A stretch of 13,864 nucleotides of DNA, from positions 1 through 13,864 of the forward strand of contig JBJXGP010000148.1 in the NCBI GenBank assembly GCA_046160425.1, given 5' to 3'. Origin of the DNA: JAQCEJ01 sp046160425. Lineage in GTDB: Bacteria > Planctomycetota > Planctomycetia > Planctomycetales > Planctomycetaceae. Below, in pieces: positions 5,306 to 13,215 of the stretch. The number at the start of each line of letters is the position of its first letter. The first letter of the stretch is position 1. The notes under the pieces were generated by a model that did not search any database, was not told the DNA's origin, and saw nothing but the letters and a program-made list of their open reading frames with translations. The position numbers and the translations under genes were made by a program.

Positions 5306-7138
5306 ATGCTCGCTCGATTCGCCTCGCTCGTCATTGTGGCTTGGACGTTGGTTCCGCAGTTGATGCCGGCTGCCGTTCGCGCCGCCGATTGGAGCGAAGA
5401 ACAGATCACCAAACTCCCCGCTGGGGAAAAACCGATCCACCTCTTCAACGGCAAAGACTTCACCGGCTGGGAAGGGCACATCGGAAAATACTTCTCGGTC
5501 GCCGATGGCATCATCGTCGGCAAGAACGGCGATGCCGATGCCCCCAAGTCGAGCACGTACCTGCTCACAAAAGAGAAGTACCGCAACTTTCGGCTGATCT
5601 TCGAGAGCAAACTTGTCACCAGCGAAATGCATTCGGGAATTTCCTTCTGGGGAAAGGCGATCGAAAAGGACGAGGGGCCGTTCACCTATCAAGGGCATCT
5701 GGTGATGTATCCCTCGGGCTACGGTTACTATGACCTGTTCCGCCGCAACAGCGTCTTTCAGGATACACTCGGCGTCGCCAAACGCGTCGGTTTGCAGCAC
5801 GACTGGAACCAGATGGAGATCCTCGCGACGGGCCATCGCATCCGCCACGTCGTCAATGGCCAGCTCGTCGCCGACTGGTCCGATCCGCAGCCCGAATTAT
5901 GCGAAGCGGGACCGATCGGCTTGCAGTTGCATTCGAACAAAGTCGCTCAGGAATTGCAGTGGCGCGGATTGATCCTCACCGAAGATCCGCAGAACGTTCT
6001 CGTCACTGCCACCAGCCGCGATGCCGGTTTGATCGTCGCGGGGATTCCTGCCGAATCGGGAATGGACGCCGATGCGCTCAAGAAGATCGACGAGCGGATG
6101 CGCGAATTCGTCGAGCAGAAACAAACCGCCGGCGCGGTGACGCTCGTGGCTCGTCGCGGCCGCGTGGTTCACGTCGGCGCCGTGGGGAAAGCCGACGTCG
6201 CCGCGAATCGCGACATGGCGGCCGATACGGTCTTCCGCATCGCGTCGATGACGAAACCGATCACCGCCGCCGCGGTTATGATTTTGAAGGATGAAGGAAA
6301 GCTCGATCTCGATGACCCGGTGTCGAAGTACATTCCGGAATTCAAGGAGACGAAACTCGCCGGCGACAAAAAGCCCGCGCGCGAAATCACGATCCGCGAT
6401 TGTCTCCGGCACACGAACGGCCTCGTCAGCGATCAAAAGACGACGGGAACGATCGCCAAGTCGGCGGAAGATCTGGCGAAATCCGAACTCGCGTTTGAAC
6501 CCGGTTCCAAGTGGCAGTACGGTCCGGGTTTGACGGTTGCCGGCCGCGTTGTGGAAATCGCATCGGGACAGGCGTTTGACGAGTTCCTCGCCGAGCGGAT
6601 TTTCGCTCCGCTCGAAATGCATGAGACGACGTTCTTCCCGACGCCCGAGCAACGGGAACGCACGGCAGTCGTCTATAAACCAACGGAAGATAAAAAAGAT
6701 ATTGAACCGGGTGAAAGTTGGATCGGCGACGAGAAGACGGCGAATCCGTCGGGGGGCTTGTCATCCACCGCCGGCGACCTCGTGCGGTTCTATCAGATGG
6801 TCCTCAACGGAGGCGAACTCAACGGCCAGCGCGTTCTGTCGGCTGCCGCCGTCAAGGAATTGACGTCGGTGCAAACCGAAGAACTGCAAACCGGATTCAC
6901 CGCTGGCAACGCCTGGGGACTCGGCTTCGCCCTGGTTCGCGAACCGCAGGGACCAACGGCAATGCTCTCCCCCGGCACGTTCGGCCACGGCGGCGCCTTC
7001 GGCACGCAAGGCTGGATCGACCCCGCGCAGGAAATGATCTTCATCCTGCTGATCTCCCGCCAAAACTTCACCGGCGGCGACGGCAACGACCTCCGCGCCG
7101 ACTTCCAGAAACTCGCGGTGGAGGCGGTGAAGGATTGA
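5306..7138 (+). CDS. Exported DUF1080 domain / serine beta-lactamase-fold fusion protein
   Basis: A 610-residue exported two-domain protein. The start is supported by AGGAGAG about six bases upstream. Residues 1 to about 26 form a signal peptide ending AVRA-A. Residues about 40-230 form a DUF1080 (3-keto-disaccharide hydrolase, PF06439) domain, a concanavalin-like jelly roll. Its markers are PIHLFNGKDFTGWEG, FRLIFESKL, SGISFWGK, the HDWNQMEI block and a final GLQLHSN with ELQWRGL. Residues about 255-608 form a class C beta-lactamase/esterase-like domain (PF00144). Its nucleophile motif SMTK is at Ser314-Lys317, a Tyr-containing second motif YGP at 405-407, and HGGA at 561-564 replaces the usual KTG. 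Such domains act as D-amino-acid peptidases, esterases or transpeptidases. The DUF1080 half probably binds or cleaves a carbohydrate. The substrate is unknown. The gene appears monocistronic behind the repeat cluster. Confidence 0.93.
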   Translation: MLARFASLVIVAWTLVPQLMPAAVRAADWSEEQITKLPAGEKPIHLFNGKDFTGWEGHIGKYFSVADGIIVGKNGDADAPKSSTYLLTKEKYRNFRLIFESKLVTSEMHSGISFWGKAIEKDEGPFTYQGHLVMYPSGYGYYDLFRRNSVFQDTLGVAKRVGLQHDWNQMEILATGHRIRHVVNGQLVADWSDPQPELCEAGPIGLQLHSNKVAQELQWRGLILTEDPQNVLVTATSRDAGLIVAGIPAESGMDADALKKIDERMREFVEQKQTAGAVTLVARRGRVVHVGAVGKADVAANRDMAADTVFRIASMTKPITAAAVMILKDEGKLDLDDPVSKYIPEFKETKLAGDKKPAREITIRDCLRHTNGLVSDQKTTGTIAKSAEDLAKSELAFEPGSKWQYGPGLTVAGRVVEIASGQAFDEFLAERIFAPLEMHETTFFPTPEQRERTAVVYKPTEDKKDIEPGESWIGDEKTANPSGGLSSTAGDLVRFYQMVLNGGELNGQRVLSAAAVKELTSVQTEELQTGFTAGNAWGLGFALVREPQGPTAMLSPGTFGHGGAFGTQGWIDPAQEMIFILLISRQNFTGGDGNDLRADFQKLAVEAVKD

Positions 7139-7192
7139 TTTGTATCGGAAAATCGAGAGAGACGCTGCGTCGGAAAACTCCTGATCATAAAG

Positions 7193-7225
7193 ACGGGCGA
7201 TGGGCAAGCGATGCACATCGCCCGT
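7193..7225. repeat. 10-bp inverted repeat ahead of the WD40 gene
   Basis: ACGGGCGATG (7193-7202) and CATCGCCCGT (7216-7225) are perfect ten-base arms around a 13-base loop, which itself contains another GCGATG. It ends five bases before the ribosome binding site of the WD40 gene and 54 bases after the preceding stop. It could be a dispersed repeat, a terminator-like structure without T-run, or a leader structure. Confidence 0.75.
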
Positions 7226-7230
7226 ACTGT

Positions 7231-7235
7231 GGAGG
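7231..7235 (+). promoter_or_regulatory. Ribosome binding site deciding the WD40 start
   Basis: GGAGG ends eight bases before ATG 7244, an ideal spacing. In-frame ATGs at 7211 (inside the hairpin) and 7238 (two bases away) are poorer choices. Confidence 0.7.
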
Positions 7236-7243
7236 TGATGGGT

Positions 7244-9532
7244 ATGTTCAATTTTTTGGCCTATTCCGACGTCACAAGAGGAACAAACCGCCTCGCGAGT
7301 AAATCCCGTTGGACATATTTGGTTGCCGTTGTATTAATGACGGCCATTCGATTGCCGGATCTCGCGTACGCCGATCAAATCGAAAATCGAGCCTCGGTGG
7401 AAGAACCGGGGGATCAAAACGGACCGCAGCGCCAGGCAACCGAACCGCCGGCGCCGCCGCTCCCTGTCGAGGCCCACGGTATTGCTCGAAAACTCCTGCA
7501 ACTCGGCACCGATGACCTCCGGATGCACTATTCCACCAGCGATATCGCGTTTTCGCGTGACGGCAAATTCATTGCTGCGTCGGAAGCCAACGGCCCACAT
7601 CCCACTGTGTGGTTATTCGACACTTCAACGGGCAAAGCGATCAAACGCATTGAACATGCCGTACAACCCACGGCATGGATTTCGTCGCTCGAAGTTTCAA
7701 TCGACAGCAAGAAGTTGCTGTGGGGTGAAGCCGGGGGTTACGTGGCAGTATGGGACTTGACCGCCGATCGCCTGATCTTTCGCGATCGCCTGCACCGCGG
7801 AACAGTGAATGATGTGACGTTTTCGTATTGGGGAGATATGTTCGCCACGGCGGGAGATGACGGCATTGTAAATTTGCGGCAGACAGTTGATCCAGCCAAA
7901 TCGATGGATGTTTTTGCGACGGGAGAGCAAGCTCTGGTTCGGGTCAGAACAAGAATATCAGGAGCGAATTGTGTCACATTCACTCGTGACGACACCCGCA
8001 TTATTGCCGGGACCGCTGCCAGTGGCAGCATCTCGATCTGGCGACTCAAAGATGGTGCCCTTTTGCGATGCATCAAGCATGCCCACGGCGGTAACGGGGA
8101 ACCGACATTCCACTCTCGATTGAATCATCTTGCAGTGTCTCCTGACGGCAGTACGTTCATGTCGGTCGGTCAACGTTATGTGAAACGCGAAACGATCAGT
8201 ACGCCGTTTGCCGCGGAAAATGTCTCCTTATCGGAGATCCGCTTTTGGGATCTCTACTCCGGCAAGGAACTACATCATCTGCACGGTCCCGAAGATATCG
8301 GTCACGGTTACGCTGCGCTCTCTCGCGAGGGAGTACGAGTCGCCGTGGCAGACTACTCGCAACTGAGAATCATCGACGCCGATACCGCTGCACCGCTGCA
8401 AAAGATCCTATTACCCGGATTCTCAGGCAGCCAGCCCGAATTCTCGCCCGATGGAAGTGTCGTCGCCGTGGCGACCAATAACGCGATTGGCTTGTTTGAC
8501 GTGCAGACCGGAAAACGGCTGCATCATGATGCGCGAACGCCCGAAGGTGGAGTAACGGCCGCTGTCTGGTCACCGAACGGCGAAAGAGTTGCGACCAGTC
8601 ACGTTGACGACTTGACGCGTGTCTGGGATGCCAAGTCGGGCGATCTGATCTGGCATCAGTTATTGGCCCCTGAGATTCGTCTTGGAGACCATAATGCCAT
8701 TCAATTTCTTACGTTTACTCGCGATGGCAGCCGCGTCATCGTTGCAGGAAAAAGAAAAAGGGACGATCCCGTCGAACGACTGAACGGTATTGTAGCCATC
8801 TATTCCGCCGCCGATGGTCAATTGATTCGCGAAATTCCTTTTCGTGCAATTGATCAAGCAGCATTGTCGCACGACGAAAAATTTCTGGTAGCTGCGTCAT
8901 TGCATGGCAGCAGCAATTCCACTCACCTGCACGGCATCGATCTCGAAAAAGGGGAGGTGTTATATGTCAATCCTCCCATAGAACAACGGGAAGCTTCGTG
9001 GCATATCTCGACGATGCAATTCCGCCCGGATAGCATGATACTGGAAACCGCGATGGAGAACGGAAATGTTGTTCTCTTTGATGGAACGAACGGAAATGAA
9101 ATACGCCGATTTATCGCCGATTCGCGAACCTCGGCTCAGATTCAGGCAAACCCTCCTCGTGGACCGATTCTTCGGAACAGTGCGTTCACAGCAGACGGCC
9201 ATACGCTGATTTCTTCATCTGACGAGCATGTAATAGTGTGGGATGTCGATGCCGGTACGTTGCGCCGACAATTTCGGCATCAGCTCGTTACGGGTTATTG
9301 CGTCATCGCAATCTCTCCCGACGGCAAAGTTTGTGCTATATCGGATTTGTCCAGATCCGGAGGTTCAAAGGGCGATATCATTCGTTTATACGACATCAAC
9401 ACCGGCGAATTACTGATGACCGTCGAACCGGAGGACAATCGGGCATGCGTGCTCTCGTTTTCGCCCGATGGAACAAAACTTTTCACCGGTTATCATCGCG
9501 GTTCGGCGACGATTTGGGATGTTCGACGCTAA
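7244..9532 (+). CDS. Exported WD40-repeat protein, about 14 blades (two propellers)
   Basis: A 762-residue protein with an N-terminal export segment: basic TNRLASKSRW, then hydrophobic YLVAVVLMTAI, then DLAYA-DQ around residues 40-45. A Pro-rich linker follows (about 55-80). The rest is WD40 beta-propeller. I count fourteen strand-end signatures: VWLFDTSTG, VAVWDLTAD, VNLRQTVD, ISIWRLKDG, IRFWDLYSG, LRIIDADTA, IGLFDVQTG, TRVWDAKSG, VAIYSAADG, LHGIDLEKG, VVLFDGTNG, VIVWDVDAG, IRLYDINTG and ATIWDVRR. Fourteen blades fit two seven-bladed propellers. No kinase or protease domain is attached, so it is probably a scaffold or binding protein at the cell surface or in the periplasm. Base composition is AT-richer than neighbours (one 60-base sample 45% GC). 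Partner and role are unknown. Confidence 0.9.
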   Translation: MFNFLAYSDVTRGTNRLASKSRWTYLVAVVLMTAIRLPDLAYADQIENRASVEEPGDQNGPQRQATEPPAPPLPVEAHGIARKLLQLGTDDLRMHYSTSDIAFSRDGKFIAASEANGPHPTVWLFDTSTGKAIKRIEHAVQPTAWISSLEVSIDSKKLLWGEAGGYVAVWDLTADRLIFRDRLHRGTVNDVTFSYWGDMFATAGDDGIVNLRQTVDPAKSMDVFATGEQALVRVRTRISGANCVTFTRDDTRIIAGTAASGSISIWRLKDGALLRCIKHAHGGNGEPTFHSRLNHLAVSPDGSTFMSVGQRYVKRETISTPFAAENVSLSEIRFWDLYSGKELHHLHGPEDIGHGYAALSREGVRVAVADYSQLRIIDADTAAPLQKILLPGFSGSQPEFSPDGSVVAVATNNAIGLFDVQTGKRLHHDARTPEGGVTAAVWSPNGERVATSHVDDLTRVWDAKSGDLIWHQLLAPEIRLGDHNAIQFLTFTRDGSRVIVAGKRKRDDPVERLNGIVAIYSAADGQLIREIPFRAIDQAALSHDEKFLVAASLHGSSNSTHLHGIDLEKGEVLYVNPPIEQREASWHISTMQFRPDSMILETAMENGNVVLFDGTNGNEIRRFIADSRTSAQIQANPPRGPILRNSAFTADGHTLISSSDEHVIVWDVDAGTLRRQFRHQLVTGYCVIAISPDGKVCAISDLSRSGGSKGDIIRLYDINTGELLMTVEPEDNRACVLSFSPDGTKLFTGYHRGSATIWDVRR

Positions 9533-9587
9533 ATCACAAGTGGCGTTTCCAACACGGTGACGGTACACTTTCCGATTGTTGTTCATC

Positions 9588-9821
9588 ATGAAAATCCCTC
9601 CCAAACGAATTAAACGAACGCGGTTCATTCAGACCGACAAACTTGTCGTCGTTGTCGACGTCGAAATGGTCATTCCTCCTGATGACCCAAGCGAACCGTG
9701 TTATGAGTCAGAAGCGGTGGAGTTTCTACGGCAAGTTCAGGAACATGCGGAACACGGCGATATCGCCTGGTTGTCAGAACATGGCAAAGTCTATGCCGCC
9801 GTGGATTCGATGGCAGGTTGA
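9588..9821 (+). CDS. Small hypothetical protein (77 aa)
   Basis: A 77-residue protein that starts basic (MKIPPKRIKRTRF), has a beta-like hydrophobic strand (KLVVVVDVEMVIP), then an acidic segment PDDPSEPCYESEAVEFL and a helix LRQVQEHAEHGD, ending WLSEHGKVYAAVDSMAG. It contains one Cys. The amino-acid make-up looks like a real protein, not a shadow frame, and nothing overlaps it on the other strand. It has no clear ribosome binding site; the ATG is 55 bases after the WD40 stop, so it may be read from the same transcript. A TTG at 9576 would add four residues. I do not recognise a domain, and no function can be given. Confidence 0.6.
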   Translation: MKIPPKRIKRTRFIQTDKLVVVVDVEMVIPPDDPSEPCYESEAVEFLRQVQEHAEHGDIAWLSEHGKVYAAVDSMAG

Positions 9822-9854
9822 TAAAATTGCGACTAACAGGCCGTTGGAAAAACA

Positions 9855-9875
9855 CCGGGTGGATAAACCACCCGG
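9855..9875. terminator. Strong GC-rich hairpin, possible terminator or repeat
   Basis: CCGGGTGG (9855-9862), loop ATAAA, CCACCCGG (9868-9875): eight perfect pairs, six of them GC. It lies 33 bases after the small ORF and 69 before pyrF. No T-run follows directly (ATTTTTC appears only at 9898-9904), so Rho-independent termination is uncertain. It shares ACCGGGTGG with the repeat cluster at 5011-5019. Confidence 0.5.
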
Positions 9876-9944
9876 CTCATGAATCAACGCATTTGATCAT
9901 TTTTCAATGAGCTGCTAAGACTGAACAGAAACGATTAATCCGAC

Positions 9945-10880
9945 ATGACTTCATACACCCGTCGCTTGCATGCCGCCGTGCTGGAGAAAAAGACTCCGGC
10001 GCTGGTCGGGCTGGATCCCCGATTCGATCAATTGCCCGACGATGTGGTCGCCGCCGCGCGGAGGCGCGGGTGGACTGAATCGGAAACCGTGGCGGTGGCG
10101 TTTGAGGAATTCTGTTGCAGGATCATCGACGTCGTGGCTCCGCTCGTCCCGGCGGTCAAGCCGCAGGCGGCGTTTTTTGAGGAATATGGTCCGGCAGGAT
10201 GTTTGGCATTGCAGCGCGTAAACCATCACGCCCGCAAAGCGGGGTTGATCGTCATCTGCGACGCGAAACGTGGCGACATCGGCTCGACTGCCGAGGCGTA
10301 TGCTCGCGGGTACATCGCCGGGGAGGATCCGCACGCGGCAGCGTGGGGGGCCGATGCGCTCACGATCAATCCGTATCTCGGGCGCGATACGCTCGAACCG
10401 TTTCTGAAAGTGGCCCACGAGCGGGGCGGCGGAGTTTACGTTCTCGTCCGCACGAGCAATCCCGGTGCGGGAAGTTTTCAGGACCGCGTCACCGACGGCG
10501 TGCCGCATTATCGATACGTGGCTCACGTCGTGGAAGAACTCTCCGCCTCGCTGCGCGGCGATGATGACTATGGATGCGTCGGAGCCGTCGTGGGGGCGAC
10601 GTATCCGGCGGAACTCGTCGAACTGCGAAAGGCGATGCCGCATGTCCCGCTGCTCATTCCCGGCTACGGTTCGCAGGGAGGAACGGCGGCGGACGTCGCG
10701 GCGGCGTTCGATCGCCGGGGGTTGGGGGGGCTGGTGAATAATTCGCGCGGGATCAACTTCGCGTTTCGCCAGGAGCCGTACCGTTCGCAGTTCTCGCCCG
10801 AGGATTGGGAATCGGCCGTTGCGGCGGCGACGCGGCACATGATCGCCGACCTGCAACAGCACATTCGGATCGAAGGTTGA
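9945..10880 (+). CDS. pyrF: Orotidine 5'-phosphate decarboxylase
   Basis: A 311-residue enzyme that decarboxylates OMP to UMP, the last step of de novo pyrimidine synthesis, in the cytoplasm. The length (about 270-310) and sequence fit the 'type 2' PyrF family rather than the short E. coli type. The N-terminus has TPALVGLDPRFDQLP, with the substrate-binding Asp in GLDPR. Residues about 48-80 include the VAPLVPAVKPQAAFFEEYG block with Lys. The catalytic motif DAKRGDIGSTA is at 106-116, carrying the Lys108 and Asp111 charge network. The later AWGADALTINPYLG and LLIPGYGSQGG are phosphate-binding loops, and NNSRGI follows. Everything needed appears intact. ATG 9945 has no obvious ribosome binding site. 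No other pyr genes are nearby. Confidence 0.96.
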   Translation: MTSYTRRLHAAVLEKKTPALVGLDPRFDQLPDDVVAAARRRGWTESETVAVAFEEFCCRIIDVVAPLVPAVKPQAAFFEEYGPAGCLALQRVNHHARKAGLIVICDAKRGDIGSTAEAYARGYIAGEDPHAAAWGADALTINPYLGRDTLEPFLKVAHERGGGVYVLVRTSNPGAGSFQDRVTDGVPHYRYVAHVVEELSASLRGDDDYGCVGAVVGATYPAELVELRKAMPHVPLLIPGYGSQGGTAADVAAAFDRRGLGGLVNNSRGINFAFRQEPYRSQFSPEDWESAVAAATRHMIADLQQHIRIEG

Positions 10881-10932
10881 TCGTTCACGCGGCTGATGAA
10901 TCGCGAGTTTCCTTAACGAGCGATATATCCCC

Positions 10933-10938
10933 TACAAT
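10933..10938 (+). promoter_or_regulatory. Possible -10 element (TACAAT) ahead of the M20 gene
   Basis: TACAAT matches the -10 consensus at five of six positions and lies 194 bases upstream of the M20 start. The matching -35 region is poor (TTCCTT with an 18-base spacer), so this is tentative. The rest of the 251-base gap (10881-11131) holds only a small hairpin, GCTTGA (11048-11053) with TCAAGC (11059-11064). Confidence 0.25.
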
Positions 10939-11131
10939 CGGATCGGCGAAATTCGAGATGCCCCCATGAGTTTCGGCTGGAATTGTTCCGCCGTCACATG
11001 TTACAAAGGATGTCATCGTTTTCGTTCGACGATTGACCGCTTCGCAAGCTTGAACTCCTCAAGCGGGCAGGCGAATCGCCGCGTCGGAGTTCCCGGATCC
11101 ATCGGACGTTATTTTCGGAGCGCAAAGCAGC

Positions 11132-12781
11132 ATGTTACGCACGGTCAGTTTCGTCTTATTGGGTCTTGTGCTGTGTATGGCGGTGACCAACTCGACGCCT
11201 CGGGTCGTTTCGCAGGAAGATGCAAAACCTGCGAACGGCAAAGCGACGAAAACCGAGCCTGCGGATGCCAAAGTCGACGCGAAACCCGCCACGAAAACAG
11301 CGGCGGCCAAAGAGGAAAAAAACAAAAATACCGATGCGGCACCAGCGGCTGAAAACAAGGGGGCAGAGAAAAAGGACGAAGCCCCTGAAGGTCCGAAACT
11401 TTCCGATGCACAGCAGACCGCCGTCGAGAACGTCAAATCGAACACCCGCATGATCCTCGATACGAATCGCTCGATCTGGGATTACGCCGAGGTCGGCCTC
11501 GAAGAGACCCGCTCGTCGGCATTGCTGGTGTCGAAACTCCGCGATCACGGTTTTACTGTGAAGGCGGGAGTCGCCAATATGCCGACCGCGTTTGTCGCGA
11601 GCTTCGGGTCAGGTCAGCCGATTATCGGCATCCTCGCCGAGTACGATGCGCTGCCCGGCCTCTCGCAAAAAGTGACCCCCGGACGCGAGCCGGTCAACGC
11701 CGGTGCGCCGGGCCATGCTTGCGGACATTCCGGCCTGGGTTCCGGTGCCATCGGTGCGGCGATCGCCATCCGCCATGCATTGGAAAGACACGGTCTCGCC
11801 GGGACGATTCGCGTCTATGGCACGCCGGCCGAAGAAACGGTCATCGGCAAGGTTTATATGCTGCTCGACGGGCAGTTCGATGACCTCGATATCTGCCTGC
11901 ATTGGCATCCCTCCACACGAAACGAAGTCTGGTCGGGAAGCTCGAAGTCGCTCGTCTCGGCGAAGTTCACGTTTTCAGGAACCGCCGCGCATGCTTCGGT
12001 CAGTCCCGAAAAAGGCCGCAGCGCCCTCGACGCGGTCGAACTGATGAACATCGGCGTGAATTTCATGCGCGAGCATGTGAAGGACGATACCCGCATTCAT
12101 TACGTCATCACGAACGGCGGGGGAGCACCCAACGTCGTCCCCGCGAAAGCGACCGTCTGGTACTACATTCGCGCCGACCAGCACAACGACGCCGCGTTCT
12201 ATTACAACTGGATTCGAGACATCGCCCAGGGGGCGGCGATGATGTCGCGGACTAAAGTCGACGTCGTCGTCGACACCGATTGCCACGAATTGATCCCCAA
12301 TTCGCCGCTGTCCGAATTGCTGATTCAGGGTTTGCGAATGATTCCGCCTCCCCAGTTCACTCCCGAAGAGCATGCGTTTTCGCGGCGATTGCAAATGCCG
12401 TTGCAGGAAGAATTCGGAACGGAATTCTCGATGGCGCTCGATGAATCGATTCACCCGATCAACAACTCGATGGACGTCAACACCGGCTCGACCGACGTCG
12501 GCGACGTGAGCTGGTACGTCCCGACGGGAGGGATTCGCGCGACCTGCTTCCCGTATCAAAGCCCGGGGCATAGCTGGCAGAACGTCGCCAGCATCGGCTC
12601 GACGATCGGCGAAAAGGGGATTATCTACGCCACGCAGGTGCTGGCCATCAGCGCGATCACGCTCTTCGAAAAACCCGAACTGGTCACCGAAGCGAAAGCC
12701 GACTGGCAACAGCGGATGCAAGGCCGAAACTACACGACGCTGATCCCCTCAGGCCAAACCGCCCCGGCGACGATTCGCTGA
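11132..12781 (+). CDS. Exported M20-family amidohydrolase (AbgB-like)
   Basis: A 549-residue exported metallohydrolase. Residues 1 to about 28 form a signal peptide (LRTVSFVLLGLVLCMAV). A Lys/Ala/Glu-rich disordered linker (about 30-88) follows. The peptidase M20 / amidohydrolase domain covers about 95-535, with a dimerisation insert beginning at the SAKFTFSGTAAHAS block. Metal and catalytic residues are visible: Glu170-Tyr-Asp172 in AEYDALPG, His195, Cys197 and His199 in GHACGHSG, Glu234-Glu235 in GTPAEE, His257/His259 in HWHP and His480 in PGHSW. The closest type is the p-aminobenzoyl-glutamate hydrolase subunit B/indole-acetyl-amino-acid hydrolase group, which cleaves amide bonds of acylated amino acids. 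CGHS replaces the common CGHD/CGHN. An exported location with a linker suggests cell-envelope or extracellular substrates; the true substrate is unknown. The upstream ribosome binding site is weak. Confidence 0.93.
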   Translation: MLRTVSFVLLGLVLCMAVTNSTPRVVSQEDAKPANGKATKTEPADAKVDAKPATKTAAAKEEKNKNTDAAPAAENKGAEKKDEAPEGPKLSDAQQTAVENVKSNTRMILDTNRSIWDYAEVGLEETRSSALLVSKLRDHGFTVKAGVANMPTAFVASFGSGQPIIGILAEYDALPGLSQKVTPGREPVNAGAPGHACGHSGLGSGAIGAAIAIRHALERHGLAGTIRVYGTPAEETVIGKVYMLLDGQFDDLDICLHWHPSTRNEVWSGSSKSLVSAKFTFSGTAAHASVSPEKGRSALDAVELMNIGVNFMREHVKDDTRIHYVITNGGGAPNVVPAKATVWYYIRADQHNDAAFYYNWIRDIAQGAAMMSRTKVDVVVDTDCHELIPNSPLSELLIQGLRMIPPPQFTPEEHAFSRRLQMPLQEEFGTEFSMALDESIHPINNSMDVNTGSTDVGDVSWYVPTGGIRATCFPYQSPGHSWQNVASIGSTIGEKGIIYATQVLAISAITLFEKPELVTEAKADWQQRMQGRNYTTLIPSGQTAPATIR

Positions 12782-13114
12782 TCGGAATTGGCGAGCAGCG
12801 CGAGGACAACTTCGACGCGAAACAGCAGACAGTCGGTCCTCCGTCTGCCTGCCGTCAGGCACAAGACGCTTGTTGAGCGGATTCCTTCCGAAATGGGGAT
12901 CCTTGTTGAAACCTGATTCACAGCTTCTTGTTGCTGCGCAATACCGACGCAGTTGCGTCTGTACCACCCAAATCCAACGATCTCAGGTTGTCTGAGTCGC
13001 CCTGCCACCCAAAACCAAGAAAAGACATTGAAAGTTGTCTGGGGCACCCCGGGCATGTGAATCCAATCGCGTTTTTATGGCTTCACGATGGTCCGATAAA
13101 TCCGACGTGCAGAC

Positions 13115-13142
13115 TTGACGACGATAACCGGACCTGCATAAA
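13115..13142 (+). promoter_or_regulatory. Candidate promoter of the chrB-type locus
   Basis: A -35-like TTGACG (13115-13120, five of six to consensus), a 16-base spacer and a -10-like CATAAA (13137-13142, four of six) preceded by TG. A start of transcription near 13149 would place the palindrome at 13151-13176 directly downstream, where a repressor would block it. Confidence 0.35.
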
Positions 13143-13150
13143 CTCGTGCT

Positions 13151-13176
13151 GTAACTGTGGTTACATTCTAATGTAA
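13151..13176. promoter_or_regulatory. Operator-like overlapping palindromes upstream of chrB
   Basis: TTACATTCTAATGTAA (13161-13176) is a palindrome with seven perfect pairs around CT. It overlaps GTAAC-TGTG-GTTAC (13151-13164), so the half-site GTTAC/GTAAC occurs in alternating orientation three times within 26 bases. The position, 40 bases before the chrB start, suggests a repressor site. The regulator is not known; ChrB itself is a candidate. Confidence 0.55.
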
Positions 13177-13215
13177 TGCCTGAGGGTAGGTCATCCACTC
13201 CAACCGGAGGGATTC

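Larger units (their letters stand above)
12782..13215. other. 434-base gap with terminator-like hairpin and ChrB promoter region
   Basis: There is no convincing gene. At 12846-12861 TGCCTG-CCGT-CAGGCA forms a six-pair hairpin 65 bases after the M20 stop, with no T-run. An 82-codon frame at 12928-13176 shows no protein-like pattern. The stretches starting GTTGTCTG at 12987 and 13033 look like a degraded direct repeat. The last 100 bases hold the promoter and operator candidates of the downstream locus. Confidence 0.55.

Noticed and set aside
4076..5848. 590-codon open frame on the - strand
   Set aside because: It lies antisense to two well-supported genes (M24 peptidase and fusion protein) and runs through the repeat cluster. 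Its sequence is low in protein-like patterns and contains the repeat-derived VPKLCLGTPVFE string. It is a product of high GC codon bias.
7211..7243. Upstream ATG starts (7211, 7238) for the WD40 gene
   Set aside because: The first lies in the hairpin loop; the second is only two bases from GGAGG. ATG 7244 has ideal spacing.
9951..10862. 303-codon open frame on the - strand
   Set aside because: It is the exact antisense shadow of pyrF, which is intact and recognisable.
10966..11352. 128-codon + frame starting 28 bases after the TACAAT motif
   Set aside because: It overlaps the first 220 bases of the M20 gene in another frame and has Cys/Arg/Ser-rich, non-protein-like composition.
12928..13176. 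82-codon + frame in the gap before chrB
   Set aside because: It has no ribosome binding site, ends inside the operator palindrome and shows no conserved-looking pattern.
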